Shown: positions 44,863 to 55,922 of the stretch, in pieces | How positions within the stretch are numbered: position 1 is the first letter of the stretch | Layout: every line of letters starts with the position of its first letter | Assembly (NCBI GenBank): GCA_024644235.1 | Contig: JAHELJ010000001.1 | Location: 113,556 to 177,555, forward strand | Source: Lewinellaceae bacterium | GTDB taxonomy: Bacteria; Bacteroidota; Bacteroidia; Chitinophagales; Saprospiraceae | DNA length: 64,000 bases | Direction: 5' to 3' | Translations under genes and position numbers: made by a program | The notes under the pieces: model-generated | The model's database searches: none | Seen by the model: the letters and a program-made list of their open reading frames with translations, nothing else | What the model was told of the DNA's origin: nothing

Positions 44863-45216
44863 ATGAGTAAGGTCAAGGTAGAAAGAAGAAGGAGGATCCG
44901 GCACCGGATAAGAAAAAAAATAGTCGGGACTAATGCCCGACCAAGGTTGTCTGTCTTTAGATCCAATAAGGGAATCTATTGTCAGTTGATCGATGACTCC
45001 ACCGGAAAAACACTGGCTCAGGCCAACTGGAAAGAAAAAGGACCTTCTTCGATTACTAATAAGATTGATCAGGCAAAAGAAATTGGAAAGTTGATCGCCG
45101 ACCGTGCAAAGAGCATGGAGATAGATCGAGTGGTTTTTGATCGAGGAGGCTATTTGTATCATGGCCGTGTGAAAGCGGTTGCGGATGGTGCCCGTGAGGC
45201 GGGATTGACCTTGTAA
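44863..45216 (+). CDS. rplR: 50S ribosomal protein L18
   Basis: The 117-residue L18 ([57 protein letters not shown]) binds 5S rRNA. Standard length and place. Confidence 0.98.
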   Translation: MSKVKVERRRRIRHRIRKKIVGTNARPRLSVFRSNKGIYCQLIDDSTGKTLAQANWKEKGPSSITNKIDQAKEIGKLIADRAKSMEIDRVVFDRGGYLYHGRVKAVADGAREAGLTL

Positions 45217-45225
45217 ATTAATATT

Positions 45226-45741
45226 ATGGCTAACAATCAAAAAAGAGTAAAACCGACTGACACCGAGCTAAAGGAAAAACTGGTGAATCTAAACCGGGTT
45301 GCTAAAGTGACTAAAGGTGGACGTACATTTAGTTTTGCAGCAATAGTAGTTGTCGGCGATGGAGAGGGTACAGTGGGACATGGACTTGGGAAAGCTCGTG
45401 ATGTCTCGGAATGCATAGCTAAAGCGGTAGATGATGCAAAGAAAAATCTGATCAAAGTGCCGATCTACAAGGGTACAATTCCTCACGAACAAAAAGGAAA
45501 ATTTGGTGCAGGTAAAGTACTGATCAAGCCAGCTTCAGATGGTACTGGTGTGATTGCGGGAGGTGCAATGAGAGCTGTGTTAGAGATCGCCGGTGTGCAC
45601 AACGTTTTGGCAAAAGCACAGGGGTCCTCCAATCCGCATAATGTGGTGAAAGCTACGATCGACGCCCTTTCAAAGCTGAGGGATCCCAGAGATGTGGCAA
45701 GACAGAGAGGAATATCAGTTGAGAAAGTTTTCGAAGGATAG
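45226..45741 (+). CDS. rpsE: 30S ribosomal protein S5
   Basis: The 171-residue S5 has [20 protein letters not shown] and [20 protein letters not shown]. It is part of the mRNA entry site and accuracy centre. Starts nine bases after rplR. Confidence 0.98.
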   Translation: MANNQKRVKPTDTELKEKLVNLNRVAKVTKGGRTFSFAAIVVVGDGEGTVGHGLGKARDVSECIAKAVDDAKKNLIKVPIYKGTIPHEQKGKFGAGKVLIKPASDGTGVIAGGAMRAVLEIAGVHNVLAKAQGSSNPHNVVKATIDALSKLRDPRDVARQRGISVEKVFEG

Positions 45742-45757
45742 TCGCAAATACTGAACA

Positions 45758-45940
45758 ATGGGCAAAGTGAAAATAAAGCAGGTGCGAAGTGTGATTGATC
45801 AGACGAAGCGTCAGAAGGCTACAATGCGTGCCCTCGGCTTGCGAAAGATGAATCAGATTGTAGAACATGATTTGACACCTCAGGTCCAAGGGATGATTCG
45901 AAAAGTTGAACACCTGGTGACAGTAGAGGAAGTTTCCTAA
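45758..45940 (+). CDS. rpmD: 50S ribosomal protein L30
   Basis: The 60-residue L30 (KVKIKQVRSVIDQTKRQKAT, ALGLRKMNQIVEHDLTP) is a short normal form. It lies between rpsE and rplO. Confidence 0.97.
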   Translation: MGKVKIKQVRSVIDQTKRQKATMRALGLRKMNQIVEHDLTPQVQGMIRKVEHLVTVEEVS

Positions 45941-45962
45941 GTAAATCATAGAAGAATAAGAA

Positions 45963-46409
45963 ATGGAATTACATAATCTGACACCAGCTAAGGGAGCTAC
46001 CAAAAAGAGAAAGCGAATTGCTCGTGGACAGGGTAGTGGCAGGGGAGGAACCTCTACACGAGGTCACAAAGGGGCTAAGTCAAGATCTGGGTACAAGCGA
46101 AAACGTAATTTCGAAGGAGGTCAGATGCCACTTCAGATGCGCTTGCCCAAGGTAGGCTTCAATAGTCCTAATCGGAAAGAATACGTAACCATAAACCTGG
46201 ATCAGTTGACGACCTTTGCAGAAAAATACGGGGTGAGCTCGATCGACAAAGCCGTGTTACGTGAAAAACAGTATATTAAGAAAAATGATAAAGTGAAGAT
46301 CCTTGGTCGGGGTGAGCTCAGTAAGAAACTGGATGTGACAGTGCACGCATGCAGTGCCTCTGCAAAGGCAGCTATTGAAGAGAAAGGAGGAACCGTCAAT
46401 ATCATCTAA
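45963..46409 (+). CDS. rplO: 50S ribosomal protein L15
   Basis: The 148-residue L15 has the glycine-rich N-terminal arm RIARGQGSGRGGTSTRGHKG and the core GGQMPLQMRLPKVGF. Its arm threads into the large subunit. It is followed by secY after nine bases. Confidence 0.98.
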   Translation: MELHNLTPAKGATKKRKRIARGQGSGRGGTSTRGHKGAKSRSGYKRKRNFEGGQMPLQMRLPKVGFNSPNRKEYVTINLDQLTTFAEKYGVSSIDKAVLREKQYIKKNDKVKILGRGELSKKLDVTVHACSASAKAAIEEKGGTVNII

Positions 46410-46418
46410 CATCAGCGA

Positions 46419-47792
46419 ATGAAAAGCTTCATCCAAACGATACGTAACATTTGGAAGATCAAAGAGTTGAGGACTCGAATTCTCTTTGCAATTGGGATGA
46501 TCGCGGTGTATCGCTTTGGTTCTTTCGTGGTGTTGCCCGGAGTAGATCCAAGTGTCCTTGAGACAGCCACTCAAAATCAAGGAGCAACTGATCTTCTCGG
46601 GTTGATCAATATGTTTGCCGGAGGAGCATTCAACAGAGCTGCGGTATTTGCTCTAGGAATTATGCCCTATATCACGGCTTCGATCATTATTCAGCTCATG
46701 GGTTTTGCAGTGCCTTACTTCCAAAGGTTGCAGCAGAAGGAAGGTGAGTCTGGTAGAAAGAAGTTGACCCAGATCACCCGTTTACTGACATTGGCAATAA
46801 CACTAGTTCAGGGTGGGGCTTACCTTACCTATATTAGCTCGCAGGGAGCTGTTGATCCGACTCTAGCCCCTGGAATCTTTTGGTTTAGTAACATAATTAT
46901 CCTTTCTACGGGTACGATCTTTGCCATGTGGCTTGGTGAAAAAATTACAGATAGAGGTATTGGAAATGGTATTTCAATTCTGATTATGATTGGAATCATT
47001 GCAACCTTACCATCATCAATTGTTTTTGAATTTCAATCTCAAATTGAAAGTGGTGGGCTGATCATCTTTGTTCTTGAATTAGCAGCCTTGTTTTTTGTCA
47101 CCATGGTAACGGTTCTAGTAATTCAGGGGATTCGAAAAATTCCACTTCAGTTTGCGAAGAGGATGATAGGCCGAGGTATCAACATGCCAGTGTCAGGTGT
47201 GAGAGATTATATTCCAGTCAAGGTAGCAGCAGCAGGCGTAATGCCGATCATCTTTGCCCAAGCGATCATGTTCCTTCCCGGCACAGTAGCTCAGTTTGTG
47301 GGAGGACAGAGCGGTAATGCTTTTGCTGCCAATGAACTGGTAAGATCGCTTTCTGATCCTTTTGCCGTGCCGTACAACATCATATATTTTGTTCTCGTAG
47401 TAGCATTCACATTTGTGTACACCGCCTTGCTAGTCAACCCGCAACAATATTCGGAATATCTCAAGAGGCAAAATGCTTTTATTCCTGGTGTTAAACCTGG
47501 TAAACCCACAGCTGACTTTATTGATTCGGTCACGACAAGAGTAACTTTACCCGGGTCCATATTCCTGGGTCTCATTGCCATCTTGCCTGCGATCGTATTC
47601 TTACTGTTTGGTGTCAATCAAAGTTTTGCATTCTTCTTTGGAGGGACATCGCTTTTGATCCTGGTGGGGGTTGTACTTGATACACTCCAGCAGATAGAGT
47701 CGCATCTTCTTATGCGGAAATATGATGGGTTGGTGAAGTCAGGAAAGCTGAAAGGCCGTAGCTCAATGCAGACGATCGGTTCGGATCTGTAA
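46419..47792 (+). CDS. secY: Protein translocase subunit SecY
   Basis: The 457-residue protein has ten membrane segments of the SecYEG channel. It shows the plug-side DLLGLINMFAGGAFNRAAVF, the cytoplasmic loop region YFQRLQQKEGESGRKK and GNGISILIMIGI, plus the GVKPGKPTADFID loop. It exports proteins with Sec signals, including T9SS cargo across the inner membrane. adk does not follow; a hairpin terminator and map do. Confidence 0.97.
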   Translation: MKSFIQTIRNIWKIKELRTRILFAIGMIAVYRFGSFVVLPGVDPSVLETATQNQGATDLLGLINMFAGGAFNRAAVFALGIMPYITASIIIQLMGFAVPYFQRLQQKEGESGRKKLTQITRLLTLAITLVQGGAYLTYISSQGAVDPTLAPGIFWFSNIIILSTGTIFAMWLGEKITDRGIGNGISILIMIGIIATLPSSIVFEFQSQIESGGLIIFVLELAALFFVTMVTVLVIQGIRKIPLQFAKRMIGRGINMPVSGVRDYIPVKVAAAGVMPIIFAQAIMFLPGTVAQFVGGQSGNAFAANELVRSLSDPFAVPYNIIYFVLVVAFTFVYTALLVNPQQYSEYLKRQNAFIPGVKPGKPTADFIDSVTTRVTLPGSIFLGLIAILPAIVFLLFGVNQSFAFFFGGTSLLILVGVVLDTLQQIESHLLMRKYDGLVKSGKLKGRSSMQTIGSDL

Positions 47793-47809
47793 AAAAACGA
47801 AGATCTTTT

Positions 47810-47827
47810 GAACTATATATATAGTTC
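47810..47827. repeat. 18-base perfect palindrome after secY
   Basis: GAACTATATATATAGTTC reads identically on both strands. It lies between secY and the terminator before map. It may form a hairpin or cruciform or serve as a binding site; function unknown. Confidence 0.6.
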
Positions 47828-47841
47828 GATACTTATAGAAG

Positions 47842-47871
47842 TGGTCCTAGTCTATACTGGACCATTTTTTT
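47842..47871 (+). terminator. Terminator between secY and map
   Basis: TGGTCC and AGT pair with ACT and GGACCA around a CTAT loop with a single bulged T, followed by TTTTTTT. It would end or attenuate the spc transcript 18 bases before map. Confidence 0.85.
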
Positions 47872-47889
47872 GTAACAGGGTAGTGACAA

Positions 47890-48699
47890 ATGATCTATTA
47901 TAAGAATCAAGTCGAGATAGAAAAGATACGTCGCAGTTGTCTTATCGTCTGTGAGGCCTTGGCGAAGGTGGCTGAAATGCTTGCTCCCGGTGTGACGGGA
48001 CTCGACATTGATCAGGCTGCCGAAGACTTAATACGTTCGTCTGGTGCTAAACCAGGTTTCAAGGGCTATCGAGGTTTCCCAGCAACGCTTTGCATTTCTC
48101 GCAACGAATGTGTGGTACATGGTATACCCAACAATGAGCCATTTGTTGAGGGAGATATTGTTTCAGTAGACTGCGGAGCACTACTGGATGGATATTACGG
48201 AGATGCCGCCTATACTTTTGCAATCGGTGATGTGGCTGAAGAAACCTTGGAATTGTTGAGGGTTACGAAGACATCCTTGTACAAGGCAATTGATCAAGCT
48301 GTCGAGGGAAAGAGACTGGGTGATATTGGAAGTGCCGTACAAGATCTTTGCGAGAAGAAATACTCCTACAGTGTAGTCAGGGAGCTGGTTGGCCACGGCA
48401 TTGGACAAAATCTGCATGAAGGTCCGGAAGTACCCAATTACGGCAAACGAGGCCGGGGCACCAAGTTGACTTTCGGCTTGGTACTGGCAATCGAACCAAT
48501 GGTAAACTTGGGAAGAAAAGAGGTGGTGCAAGGACAAGATGGCTGGACGATCAGAACAAAGGATTTCAAGCCTTCAGCTCATTATGAACATACCGTTGCA
48601 ATAGGCCTTGAAAAAGCGGACATTCTGTCAGATCATTCGATGTTGGAGGAGTGTATCAAAAATAATCCACATGTACAGGAAATCTCGATAAAAAATTAG
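47890..48699 (+). CDS. map: Methionine aminopeptidase, type I
   Basis: The 269-residue protein is a type I enzyme: the metal-ligand set runs through VSVDCGALLDGYYGDAAYTF (two Asp), VGHGIGQNLHEGPEVPNYG (His), LAIEPMV (Glu) and SAHYEHTVAI (Glu region). It removes the starting Met from new proteins in the cytoplasm. It follows the secY terminator, so read-through or a separate promoter drives it. Confidence 0.97.
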   Translation: MIYYKNQVEIEKIRRSCLIVCEALAKVAEMLAPGVTGLDIDQAAEDLIRSSGAKPGFKGYRGFPATLCISRNECVVHGIPNNEPFVEGDIVSVDCGALLDGYYGDAAYTFAIGDVAEETLELLRVTKTSLYKAIDQAVEGKRLGDIGSAVQDLCEKKYSYSVVRELVGHGIGQNLHEGPEVPNYGKRGRGTKLTFGLVLAIEPMVNLGRKEVVQGQDGWTIRTKDFKPSAHYEHTVAIGLEKADILSDHSMLEECIKNNPHVQEISIKN

Positions 48700-48723
48700 A
48701 TATTTGCACTCCGAATTTTGGGT

Positions 48724-48942
48724 ATGGCTAAGCAGGATTTGATCAAACAAGACGGTATTATTGAGGAAGCGCTTTCAAACGCAATGTTTCGGGTACGTCT
48801 GGAAAACGATCATCAGATTGTAGCTACCATTTCTGGCAAGATGCGCATGAACTATATCCGAATCTTGCCGGGAGACAAGGTTTCTGTCGAAATGTCGCCT
48901 TATGATCTGAGTCGTGGGCGAATAATTTATCGATATAAATAG
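48724..48942 (+). CDS. infA: Translation initiation factor IF-1
   Basis: The 72-residue protein is a single S1/OB domain with [37 protein letters not shown] and [15 protein letters not shown]. It blocks the A-site during initiation. ATG 48724 is chosen over an upstream TTG at 48718. Confidence 0.97.
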   Translation: MAKQDLIKQDGIIEEALSNAMFRVRLENDHQIVATISGKMRMNYIRILPGDKVSVEMSPYDLSRGRIIYRYK

Positions 48943-48950
48943 CAACGAAA

Positions 48951-49067
48951 ATGAAGGTAAAGGCATCCATAAAAAAGCGATCAGCAGATTGTAAGATCGT
49001 ACGAAGAAATGGTAAGGTGTATATCATCAACAAGAAGAATCCCAAGTTTAAACAACGTCAAGGTTAA
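48951..49067 (+). CDS. rpmJ: 50S ribosomal protein L36 (zinc-free form)
   Basis: This 38-residue gene is too short for ordinary ORF calling. The product starts [20 protein letters not shown] and ends [12 protein letters not shown]. It has only one cysteine, at residue 14, so the CxxC...C...H zinc site of classic L36 is absent. It lies between infA and rpsM, the usual place. Confidence 0.96.
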   Translation: MKVKASIKKRSADCKIVRRNGKVYIINKKNPKFKQRQG

Positions 49068-49073
49068 TTCGAT

Positions 49074-49451
49074 ATGGCTCGTATTGCAGGAGTGGATCTA
49101 CCCAGAACGAAAAGAGGAGTTGTCGGACTCACATACATTTATGGATTAGGCAAGTCCAAGGCTCGAGATATTCTTTCGAAAGCTGGAATCGAAGAGAATG
49201 TAAAGGTGGAGAATTGGACCGATGCAAATATCCGTTCGATTTCCCAGATCATTCAAGATGAGTACAAGGTAGAAGGTGAACTACGTAGTGAAGTTCAACT
49301 GAATATAAAGCGGTTGATGGATATTGCTTCTTACAGGGGGTTGCGCCACCGAAAGGGATTGCCAGTTAGGGGTCAGCGAACTCGTACAAATGCCCGAACC
49401 CGGAAAGGAAGAAAAAAGACGGTTGCCAACAAGAAGAAGGCAACGAAATAA
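49074..49451 (+). CDS. rpsM: 30S ribosomal protein S13
   Basis: The 125-residue S13 ([40 protein letters not shown]) sits at the top of the small subunit and contacts the P-site tRNA. It starts seven bases after rpmJ. Confidence 0.98.
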   Translation: MARIAGVDLPRTKRGVVGLTYIYGLGKSKARDILSKAGIEENVKVENWTDANIRSISQIIQDEYKVEGELRSEVQLNIKRLMDIASYRGLRHRKGLPVRGQRTRTNARTRKGRKKTVANKKKATK

Positions 49452-49478
49452 TCACATTAATAAATTATTACTTGTTGA

Positions 49479-49859
49479 ATGGCTAAGACAAAGAAAAAAA
49501 GGAAGGTTAGTGTTGATCCTGAAGGTGTGGCCTATATCCAGGCTAGTTTCAACAATATAATCGTTTCAATATGCAATAAACAAGGCCAGGTGATTTCATG
49601 GGCTTCGGCTGGAAAAGCAGGTTTCAGGGGTTCTAAGAAGAATACTCCTTATGCTGCTCAGGTTGCTGCCTCCGATGCTGCTCAGGTTGCATTTGACGCT
49701 GGAATGCGTGTGGCAGAAATCTTTGTAAAGGGTCCTGGCTCAGGCCGTGAAGCTGCTATTAGAGCGATTGATAATTCAGGTATAAAAGTAAAGCGAATTC
49801 AGGACGTTACTCCTATTCCTCACAATGGATGCCGACCTCCCAAGAAGCGACGCGTTTAG
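49479..49859 (+). CDS. rpsK: 30S ribosomal protein S11
   Basis: The 126-residue S11 has [20 protein letters not shown] and [14 protein letters not shown], then the conserved [16 protein letters not shown]. It forms the platform near the exit of mRNA. Normal length. Confidence 0.98.
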   Translation: MAKTKKKRKVSVDPEGVAYIQASFNNIIVSICNKQGQVISWASAGKAGFRGSKKNTPYAAQVAASDAAQVAFDAGMRVAEIFVKGPGSGREAAIRAIDNSGIKVKRIQDVTPIPHNGCRPPKKRRV

Positions 49860-49893
49860 ATCATTTGAGAACATCCTAAAGAAAAGGATTTAG

Positions 49894-50505
49894 ATGGCAC
49901 GATATACTGGTCCAAAAACAAAGAAATCAAGAGCCTTTGGTCAACTCATTTATGGGTTTGACAAGAACTTTGAGAAGAAGAAGTATCCCCCTGGAGAACA
50001 TGGAAACAAGAGAAGGCGTAAGCAGAAATCTGACTATGCCATTCAATTGATGGAAAAGCAGAAAGCCAAATATACCTATGGTATCTTGGAGCGACAATTT
50101 CGATTTCTCTTCGAAAAAGCTAGTAGAAAAAAGGGGGTGACCGGAGAGGTATTGCTACAATATCTTGAAGCCCGACTTGATAATACGGTATTCCGATTGG
50201 GTCTGGCTCCTACCCGGAGGGCAGCTCGCCAGTTGGTATCTCACAAACACATTATGTTGAATGGAGTGGTTACAAACATTCCATCTTGCATCCTTCGGCC
50301 TGGCGACATTATATCGGTAAGAAACCGATCAAGAAGACTAGACACAATCGTTGATTCAGTTGAGACAAAATCAGATGTGAGAAAATTTCCTTGGTTGGAA
50401 TTTAACACAGATACTTTTCAAGGAAAATTTTTGGAATATCCCGAGAGAGGGCAAATTCCAGAACCGATCAACGAGCAATTAATTGTTGAATTGTATTCGA
50501 AGTAA
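49894..50505 (+). CDS. rpsD: 30S ribosomal protein S4 (zinc-free form)
   Basis: The 203-residue S4 has an N-terminal part without the CxxC zinc pairs of some S4 proteins, and the S4 RNA-binding domain [20 protein letters not shown]. It is a primary assembly protein; in E. coli it represses this operon. A small TGGCTA/TAGCCA hairpin follows. Confidence 0.98.
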   Translation: MARYTGPKTKKSRAFGQLIYGFDKNFEKKKYPPGEHGNKRRRKQKSDYAIQLMEKQKAKYTYGILERQFRFLFEKASRKKGVTGEVLLQYLEARLDNTVFRLGLAPTRRAARQLVSHKHIMLNGVVTNIPSCILRPGDIISVRNRSRRLDTIVDSVETKSDVRKFPWLEFNTDTFQGKFLEYPERGQIPEPINEQLIVELYSK

Positions 50506-50567
50506 TTTCTCTTGGCTACCTGACATAGCCAGCATTTTGACTATCTCCTATCTAATAGAGCATAACT

Positions 50568-51566
50568 ATGAGTATACTAAATTTTCAGAAGCCTAATAAA
50601 ATACTACTTCAAAAAGCAGATGAGTTTGAAGGAACTTTTGAATTTAAACCTCTTGAGCCGGGCTTTGGCCAAACCATTGGCAATTCCCTCCGGCGGATTT
50701 TACTTTCATCCCTTGAAGGATATGCAGTATCGGCAGTAAGGATTGCTGGGATTGACCACGAATTTGCCACTATCAACGGAGTTCTAGAGGATGTAATTGA
50801 TATCATACTTAACATCAAACAGATCCGTCTGAAGCCTGCGATTCTTGATGCTGAACTTAATGAGGAGAAGATATACATCACTTTGCGAGGCAAAGAACAA
50901 TTCAAAGCGGGAGATATTGAAGAACATACGAATATCTTCAAAGTAATGAATCCCGATCTTCATATCTGTCATATGGATACATCTGTGAATCTGGAAATGG
51001 AGTTCACGGTTTCAAAAGGACGTGGTTACCTGGCTGCCGACGAAAATTTGCCGAAAGATGCTCCAATTGGAGTGATTCCAGTAGATGCGATATACACCCC
51101 AATCAAGAACGTCGCATACCATGTTGAGAATACACGGGTTGGTCAAAAGACTGACTATGAGAAATTAACCATTAGTCTAAAGACAGATGGCACTATTCAT
51201 CCGGAAGAAGCGATCAAAGAAGCATCACGGATCTTGATTCAGCATTTGGTATTGATCACCGATGAAAATATCACTTTTGACGATGCAGGTAGAAGTGAAG
51301 ACACTGTAGTTGACGAGCATATCCTTCATATGCGTAAGCTGCTAAAAACGTCATTGGAAGATCTCGATCTGTCTGTGCGGGCTTACAACTGTCTAAAGGC
51401 GGCTAAAATAAATACTCTCGGTGAGTTGGTGCAGTACGAGATGCACGAACTGCTCAAATTCAGAAATTTCGGTAAGAAGTCACTTGTGGAAATTGAAGAA
51501 CTACTTACCAATAAGGGATTGACATTTGGTATGGACCTGGCGCCGTACAAATTGGACGAGGACTAG
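50568..51566 (+). CDS. rpoA: RNA polymerase subunit alpha
   Basis: The 332-residue alpha subunit has the N-terminal assembly domain (EPGFGQTIGNSLRRILLSSL) and the C-terminal DNA-binding domain (LDLSVRAYNCLKAAKINTLG, FRNFGKKSLVEIEELL). Normal length. A 62-base gap before it holds a small hairpin, but no clear promoter. Confidence 0.98.
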   Translation: MSILNFQKPNKILLQKADEFEGTFEFKPLEPGFGQTIGNSLRRILLSSLEGYAVSAVRIAGIDHEFATINGVLEDVIDIILNIKQIRLKPAILDAELNEEKIYITLRGKEQFKAGDIEEHTNIFKVMNPDLHICHMDTSVNLEMEFTVSKGRGYLAADENLPKDAPIGVIPVDAIYTPIKNVAYHVENTRVGQKTDYEKLTISLKTDGTIHPEEAIKEASRILIQHLVLITDENITFDDAGRSEDTVVDEHILHMRKLLKTSLEDLDLSVRAYNCLKAAKINTLGELVQYEMHELLKFRNFGKKSLVEIEELLTNKGLTFGMDLAPYKLDED

Positions 51567-51636
51567 AAATAACTCAGTGCTGCAAATTACCGGTCGAGTT
51601 TTGCTCCTGGTGTTGCGATGATCAAAATCATTTAAT

Positions 51637-52134
51637 ATGAGACACGGAAAGAAATTCAATCATCTCAGTAGAAAGAAGGGACATCGCCGTGCTTTGCTGG
51701 CAAATATGGCGTGTTCACTTATTGAGCATAAGCGTATTCGCACCACCTTGGCCAAAGCGAAGGCCTTGAAGAAATACGTCGAACCTCTGGTCACGAAATC
51801 CAGGGCAAATACTACACATTCCCGGAGGGTGGTTTTCAGCTACTTGCAAAACAAAGATGCAGTGAAAGAGCTATTTGGTCCTGTTTCAGCTACCGTAGGT
51901 GACCGGCCGGGTGGATACACCCGAGTGATCCGAACCGGTTTTCGGCCATCAGATAGTGCCGAGATGGCCTTGATCGAGTTTGTAGATTTCAATTCAATTT
52001 ATTCCAACGAAAAGGAAGGCAAGGAACAACGCAGAAGGACTCGTCGGGGAAGAAGACGTCGGGGTGCCGGCGAAGATGCAACTGGTGCATCGGCAGCAAC
52101 TGCTACCACGCTAGCGAGCGCAGAAGAAGAATGA
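51637..52134 (+). CDS. rplQ: 50S ribosomal protein L17 with long basic/Ala-rich tail
   Basis: The core ([40 protein letters not shown]) is standard, but the protein has 165 residues against about 127 in E. coli. The extra tail is [19 protein letters not shown] and then Ala/Thr/Glu rich. L17 sits near the exit tunnel. It ends the block before the terminator. Confidence 0.97.
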   Translation: MRHGKKFNHLSRKKGHRRALLANMACSLIEHKRIRTTLAKAKALKKYVEPLVTKSRANTTHSRRVVFSYLQNKDAVKELFGPVSATVGDRPGGYTRVIRTGFRPSDSAEMALIEFVDFNSIYSNEKEGKEQRRRTRRGRRRRGAGEDATGASAATATTLASAEEE

Positions 52135-52160
52135 AGATGACTGCAGAAAGAAAATATGAA

Positions 52161-52189
52161 GGGATCGTCTTTGGACGATCCCTTTTTTA
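52161..52189 (+). terminator. Strong terminator ending the ribosomal block
   Basis: GGGATCGTC, a four-base loop and GACGATCCC form a perfect nine-pair stem followed by TTTTTT. It lies 27 bases after rplQ and separates it from carA. Confidence 0.93.
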
Positions 52190-52243
52190 TTGTCAAATCT
52201 GGGTTCTTCTCATACGATTCTTTTCTAATCTGACCTCAGTATC

Positions 52244-52251
52244 TATATTTG
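52244..52251 (+). promoter_or_regulatory. Promoter -7 box before carA
   Basis: TATATTTG, followed by CAC, is a good TAnnTTTG match directly after the ribosomal terminator. Transcription would start near 52257, 20 bases before the carA ATG. No clear -33 TTTG is present. Confidence 0.6.
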
Positions 52252-52278
52252 CACGAAGTTTTTGACAAGCAGTTTAGG

Positions 52279-54688
<2,410 letters not shown>

Positions 54689-54731
54689 TAGAGATAATTA
54701 CTATATTTAAAGTGTTATACACGCTTGAAAT

Positions 54732-55040
54732 ATGAAAACTACATGGTTGACTTACGGGATTCCCGTAGTCAAAAGAATTACCGTCCTTCTTCTTAATAAA
54801 TACATTCTTGCATTCACGATTTTCGCCATTTGGGTGGCCTTCTTTGATAAGAACGCCTTGGCTACACAATGGAACCTAAGCAAGAACATCAATAAACTGG
54901 AAGCCGAAAAAGAATTTCTTCTAGAGGAAATTGACGCAACCAGGAAGCTGAAGGAAGATATCACCCGCAACAAAGAGAAATACGCCCGCGAGAAGTATTA
55001 TATGTCGAAGCCGGATGAGCAAGTATTTATAATCGAATAG
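54732..55040 (+). CDS. Septum formation initiator, DivIC/FtsB-like
   Basis: The 102-residue protein has a short cytoplasmic start, one membrane segment ([16 protein letters not shown], residues about 25-40), then a periplasmic coiled coil ([20 protein letters not shown]) and the [20 protein letters not shown] end typical of FtsB/DivIC. It would join FtsL and FtsQ at the division site. Following eno is a common bacterial order. Confidence 0.88.
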   Translation: MKTTWLTYGIPVVKRITVLLLNKYILAFTIFAIWVAFFDKNALATQWNLSKNINKLEAEKEFLLEEIDATRKLKEDITRNKEKYAREKYYMSKPDEQVFIIE

Positions 55041-55044
55041 ACTC

Positions 55045-55914
55045 ATGTCAGTACTGGTAAACAAGGACTCAAGGATCATCGTACAGGGATTCACAGGAAA
55101 CGAAGGCACCTTTCATGCATCTCAAATGATTGAATACGGGACCAATATCGTAGGTGGGGTGACACCTGGTAAAGGAGGTATGAAACATTTAGAGAAGCCG
55201 GTCTTTAATACAGTAGCCCGGGCGGTCGAGCAAGTAGGGGCCGACACTTCTATAATTTTTGTCCCCCCGGCTTTTGCCACCGATGCCATAATGGAGGCAG
55301 CCGATGCCGGTATTAAGGTGATCATCTGTATCACGGAGGGTATCCCAGTGCAGGATATGATCAAGACGAAAGCCTATTTGGAGGGCAGATCCAGCGTGCT
55401 AGTTGGGCCCAACTGTCCCGGTGTAATCACCCCAGAGGAGGCCAAAGTAGGTATCATGCCTGGGTTCATTCATCGGAAGGGACACATAGGAATCGTATCT
55501 CGGTCTGGCACCCTTACCTACGAGGCTGTGGATCAAGTGACCAAGGCTGGAATGGGCCAGTCGACATGTATTGGCATTGGGGGGGATCCCATAGTAGGTA
55601 CAACTACAAAGGAGGCAGTGGAAATGTTAATGCATGATGACGAAACAGCTGGTATCGTCATGATCGGTGAAATCGGAGGAGGAATGGAGGCAGAAGCATC
55701 TCGTTGGATCAAGCAGAATGGTACAAAACCTGTCGTCGGATTTATTGCGGGTCAGACGGCACCTAAAGGCCGTAAAATGGGACATGCCGGGGCAATAATC
55801 GGAGGGAAAGATGATACAGCCGCCGCTAAGATGGAAATCATGTCGGAATGTGGAATTCATGTGGTGCAATCTCCCGCTGACATTGGGTTGACAATGAAGG
55901 AAGCCCTGAATTAG
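55045..55914 (+). CDS. sucD: Succinyl-CoA ligase alpha subunit
   Basis: The 289-residue subunit has the CoA-binding region [34 protein letters not shown], the [20 protein letters not shown] run, and the phosphohistidine in [11 protein letters not shown]. It makes succinate and nucleoside triphosphate from succinyl-CoA in the TCA cycle. sucC is not adjacent. Its stop lies eight bases from the convergent histidine kinase stop. Confidence 0.97.
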   Translation: MSVLVNKDSRIIVQGFTGNEGTFHASQMIEYGTNIVGGVTPGKGGMKHLEKPVFNTVARAVEQVGADTSIIFVPPAFATDAIMEAADAGIKVIICITEGIPVQDMIKTKAYLEGRSSVLVGPNCPGVITPEEAKVGIMPGFIHRKGHIGIVSRSGTLTYEAVDQVTKAGMGQSTCIGIGGDPIVGTTTKEAVEMLMHDDETAGIVMIGEIGGGMEAEASRWIKQNGTKPVVGFIAGQTAPKGRKMGHAGAIIGGKDDTAAAKMEIMSECGIHVVQSPADIGLTMKEALN

Positions 55915-55922
55915 AACAGCAG

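Noticed and set aside
50513-50531. Small hairpin before rpoA
   Set aside because: Six-pair TGGCTA/TAGCCA stem with no T-run; too weak to call a terminator or regulator.
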